This document shows positions 61,217 to 64,000 of a DNA stretch of 64,000 nucleotides, in pieces (position 1 is the stretch's first letter; each line of letters opens with the position of its first letter). The notes beneath the pieces were generated by a model. The model had not been told where the DNA came from, searched no databases, and saw only the letters and a list, made by a program, of their open reading frames with translations. Source of the DNA: MED-G105 sp039025235 (GTDB lineage: Bacteria > Pseudomonadota > Alphaproteobacteria > Caulobacterales > Parvularculaceae); assembly GCA_039025235.1 (NCBI GenBank), contig JBCCOS010000016.1, forward strand, positions 15,640-79,639. The letters run 5' to 3'. The translations under genes and the position numbers were made by a program.

Positions 61217-63628
61217 ATGAGACTAATCTTTGAGACTAGGAAAAATCTCTCCAGTCTAACTCTATCCAGGATGCCGTTGCTTTTGATACTTTCATTATCG
61301 GTCGCAACATCATGTAATCGTTTAACAACAGCGGCTGACAATACCGAAGAAACTGTTGACCGCTCAACAACGTCAACGCAAGAGATCGCCTCCGACTCGG
61401 TTACATTCGACGGGTACCTTAAAGGTATCCATGTGATTGAAATGACAATCACGGGTCCTTCAATTACCGTGCGAAAAAAAGACTTAGCAGCGAACAAGTG
61501 GGGTGAGGGTGTTGAAGGAGAGGCAAAAGACGCCGCCGAAAACCCAGCCTTTAGCTTCGATAATCGTTTAGCGCGTTTCCCCGCTAATTTTGAGAAGTTT
61601 TCGAAAGCAGATTGGTCGGTGGCAACCGAGATCGGCTTTGGAGAGATTAATGCCAAATTTGTTCGTCATGCGGAACTTAAAGAGAAAGTCGGCGATCAGG
61701 AAGTAACCGCATTTCACTGGGCCCAAAAAGACAGTAGGGGCTCAACGAGGGATCTTATTGTTGGAGCCGATAACATGATTATCGCTGCATTCGATCCGAC
61801 AAATGATATGGTGCTTGTGCGTCCTGGATACGAGGAATTTACGACATTAAAACAGTGGCGGGACCCAAAGATATCTCAACCACTATATGGCTATAAAAGG
61901 CTCGGTCCCATCATGATGCCGACGCGTTCTGGGCAGAAGTTAGCAACGCTTGTATACCTACCTGCCGGTGAGGATGCGGAAGGTCCTTTTCCAACGATAC
62001 TTTTCCGAACCCCATATGGAATTATGAACACGCCCTGGGGCGAGGATACTGGTGAAATAAACTACTATAAGCAGTATCCCGTTCGCGGTTACGCATTTGT
62101 ATTGCAAGCAGCGCAAGGAACTATTCATTGGGATGAAGAGGCCCGCTCCGAGGGCGAGCACTTTTCAATGGTGAATGAACCCATGGATGGCGCGGATACA
62201 CTCGAATGGATCACGAAGCAGTCTTGGTCAAATGGAGAGATTTGCAGCGAAGGGTCATCTTATCGAGGGTATACCCAATGGACGGCATCCATTGCTCAAA
62301 ACCCCGCTGTAAAGTGTATCATTCCAGAAGTCTCTATGGGAACAGCCTTTAGTGATCAGCCTTACATGGGTGGCACTTTCGTTCAAGGCTTTACATATTA
62401 TACATTTTGGATGTTGAACAAAAAGCTGTTGGATAATCGGACCTGGGCTGAAGTTCTCCGTCATCGTCCGATCATTGATATTGATCGCTTTGCAACGGGC
62501 GAGGATATTCCTCACTGGAATAGGGTAATTGAAAACGCCACGAATAATGCCTACTGGCAAGGGCAAAATTGGTATACTGGTGATCACGTGCGGAACTTTG
62601 GATCATTCCAGATAAGCGGTTGGTTCGATGATGATTTTCCGGGAACGCGTAGCAATTGGGCGTTGATGAAGAAATATGGATCAAAGCCAAACCGCTTAAT
62701 GCTTGGGCCCTGGCGCCATGGATACAATTATGATCGTCAGCTTAATGGCTATTCATATGGTATCGACGCGATACGGCCTGATGTTCATCTTATGAAGCAG
62801 CAATGGTATGACCATTTTCTCAAGGGAGTAGACAATGGTATAACCGATTCAAAAGTCGATTATTTTGTTTTGGGGGAAAATCAATGGCGTACAGCTGAGA
62901 CGTGGCCGCCAAAAGACGCCAAGACGCAGGCATTCTACTTTCATAGTAACGGTGACGCGCATCGTCTGACAGATGATGGAGTCTTGAAATTTGAATCACC
63001 CGTTGATGACCAAAAATTTGAGCAGTACATCTATGACCCGCAAGACGCGGTCAAAAACTGGTATAGCTTTGATTTGATGAAGTCATGGTCTGATTATCAA
63101 TCATATCCTTATGACTTTAAGGATGTTGAAACACGCTCGGACGTTGCGATCTATACGACGCCGCCGTTGGAAGATGAAGTTACCATCGCTGGGAATATCA
63201 AAGTCGTTTTATACGCGTCAACAGATGTAAAAGACACCGATTGGTGGGCTTATATTTCGGATGTGGCACCGGATTATTCTTCGACACGTTTAAGTGTTGG
63301 TGCATTGAGAGCGAGATTTAGAAATCTTGATGATCCTGATACCCACATATTTGGATCAAATTTTGAAACCGAAGAACTGCTGTCTGGCAGTTTGGATGAT
63401 GTCGTTCGTTATGAAATAAGCATCCCAGCTGTTGCGAATACTTTCAAAAAGGGACATCGAATTCGCGTGGCTATTATGAACGCCCATGAAAATTATAGTT
63501 TTCCGAATACAAATACGGGTGGCCATGAGGGACACGCAACAACGACGGTACCCGGAACAATGCGTATACACCACTCTCCCGAGCGTGATAGCCATATATT
63601 ACTTCCCATAATGCCAGTAAAAAAATAA
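61217..63628 (+). CDS. lipoprotein CocE/NonD-type hydrolase with extra N-terminal domain
   Basis: The 803-residue protein has a lipoprotein-type N-terminus (LLLILSLSVATSC, lipobox cysteine at about 33). About 170 residues without a recognised domain follow, then the S15/CocE alpha/beta-hydrolase domain with TRSGQKLATLVYLPAG, nucleophile S348 in CSEGSSYRGYTQW, GPWRHGYN and a C-terminal jelly roll ending near HEGHATTTVPG. A ribosome site (ggagcga) precedes the ATG. It is larger than the 621-residue relative at 45366 and would be membrane-anchored. Substrate unknown. Confidence 0.9.
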   Translation: MRLIFETRKNLSSLTLSRMPLLLILSLSVATSCNRLTTAADNTEETVDRSTTSTQEIASDSVTFDGYLKGIHVIEMTITGPSITVRKKDLAANKWGEGVEGEAKDAAENPAFSFDNRLARFPANFEKFSKADWSVATEIGFGEINAKFVRHAELKEKVGDQEVTAFHWAQKDSRGSTRDLIVGADNMIIAAFDPTNDMVLVRPGYEEFTTLKQWRDPKISQPLYGYKRLGPIMMPTRSGQKLATLVYLPAGEDAEGPFPTILFRTPYGIMNTPWGEDTGEINYYKQYPVRGYAFVLQAAQGTIHWDEEARSEGEHFSMVNEPMDGADTLEWITKQSWSNGEICSEGSSYRGYTQWTASIAQNPAVKCIIPEVSMGTAFSDQPYMGGTFVQGFTYYTFWMLNKKLLDNRTWAEVLRHRPIIDIDRFATGEDIPHWNRVIENATNNAYWQGQNWYTGDHVRNFGSFQISGWFDDDFPGTRSNWALMKKYGSKPNRLMLGPWRHGYNYDRQLNGYSYGIDAIRPDVHLMKQQWYDHFLKGVDNGITDSKVDYFVLGENQWRTAETWPPKDAKTQAFYFHSNGDAHRLTDDGVLKFESPVDDQKFEQYIYDPQDAVKNWYSFDLMKSWSDYQSYPYDFKDVETRSDVAIYTTPPLEDEVTIAGNIKVVLYASTDVKDTDWWAYISDVAPDYSSTRLSVGALRARFRNLDDPDTHIFGSNFETEELLSGSLDDVVRYEISIPAVANTFKKGHRIRVAIMNAHENYSFPNTNTGGHEGHATTTVPGTMRIHHSPERDSHILLPIMPVKK

Positions 63629-64000
63629 TGGTGGTTGGGCCTTAACGCGGTGCCAACACCGCCAAAAGTCTGTTGGCTCATACGTGCTGCGCCACCGAGG
63701 CAAAGGGCGATGACCTTAGATGTAATGAGATTTCTGAGTTTTTCGAGCGCCGTTGCAACACCCCCAAGGTTGGCTGGAGCTTTTGCAGTATGTTCATCGG
63801 GGGCACGCACAACTTATTTTGCTAGAGCGGCGTTACGATGGAATAGGAACGCCGCTCTAGGTCTTTGAATTGTCGCGCTTTTTTTGCCGATAACCGATCA
63901 CACTTATCGGCGAAGCGCTCAAGTGTGCACTTTCCAATCAAAGACGAAGCCTGTTTGCTATTTACATCGCAACGATTCACGGCATAACGCAGTCTGAGAT
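63629..64000. other. right-end intergenic region
   Basis: The first 190 bases contain overlapping small frames on both strands with no recognisable product; the rest holds repeat copy 8. No gene is called. Confidence 0.4.
63822..63920 (+). repeat. palindromic intergenic repeat, copy 8
   Basis: Head hairpin with perfect 13-base arms CTAGAGCGGCGTT/AACGCCGCTCTAG (63822-63860), then the tail gccgataaccgatcacactt, atcgg, cgaagcgctc, almost the same as copy 4 at 39741-39796. Confidence 0.85.

Noticed and set aside
63493..63868. Opposite small frames after the lipoprotein CocE-type gene (RAPDEHTAKAPANLGGV on minus, a mirror frame on plus)
   Set aside because: They could be remains of a gene, but no family is recognised, one overlaps the end of the CocE-type gene and the other runs into a palindromic repeat.

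Overview
The window reads as chromosomal DNA of a marine-type alphaproteobacterium. The indications are moderate to low GC, a succinoglycan-like exopolysaccharide locus, several TonB-dependent receptors, an ECF sigma/FecR pair, many beta-lactamase-fold and CocE-type hydrolases, and small palindromic intergenic repeats like those of Hyphomonadales/Rhizobiales relatives. I cannot name a genus. No tRNA, rRNA, CRISPR array, insertion sequence or phage gene is visible, and coding density is high on both strands.

Layout. (1) 1-2.9 kb: the C-terminal end of a glutamate-synthase-like protein with a long extra tail, a CysJ-like diflavin reductase, and a small membrane protein. (2) 3.2-15.1 kb: an exopolysaccharide locus with an ExoY-type priming transferase, ExoA/ExoL/ExoM-type glycosyltransferases, a sulfotransferase, an ExoQ-type polymerase, a Wzx flippase fused to a GH16 glycanase, and an ExoP-type co-polymerase/BY-kinase. 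(3) 15.9-23.2 kb: a trans-4-hydroxy-L-proline catabolic cluster (MFS carrier, D-hydroxyproline dehydrogenase, deaminase, epimerase, GntR regulator, ketoglutarate semialdehyde dehydrogenase) with a perfect GntR-type palindrome in the divergent promoter. (4) 23.3-39.7 kb: a beta-lactamase-fold hydrolase, then a long co-directional series with two TonB receptors, an ABC ATPase, a DUF2946-like protein, a siderophore-class receptor, an exported isonitrile-hydratase-like DJ-1/PfpI protein and two ABC permeases. A convergent FecR/ECF sigma pair closes the block. (5) 39.9-47.2 kb: an LCAD-type acyl-CoA dehydrogenase, a large MalT-type LuxR regulator, an HSD17B4-like SDR and a CocE-type hydrolase. Two identical-arm palindromes lie upstream of the dehydrogenase/regulator pair and of the SDR. 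(6) 47.7-54.5 kb: a minus-strand operon (SDR, lactonase-like amidohydrolase, POT/MFS carrier, enolase-superfamily dehydratase, HpcH/HpaI aldolase, creatinase-like M24 protein) that fits non-phosphorylative breakdown of a sugar acid or deoxysugar. (7) 55.3-63.6 kb: two beta-lactamase-fold hydrolases, a LysR regulator, an unknown protein and a lipoprotein CocE-type hydrolase.

How the parts work together. The exopolysaccharide genes cover priming, chain extension, sulfation, flipping, polymerisation and length control, but no outer-membrane export channel lies in the window. The hydroxyproline cluster is complete from epimerisation to 2-oxoglutarate. The 25.9-39.7 kb block looks like a regulated uptake system. 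Its most distinctive member is the exported isonitrile-hydratase-like enzyme next to a siderophore-class receptor, which suggests use of an isonitrile-type metal chelator; this is a hypothesis. A family of palindromic repeats punctuates the intergenic spaces from 23 kb onward.
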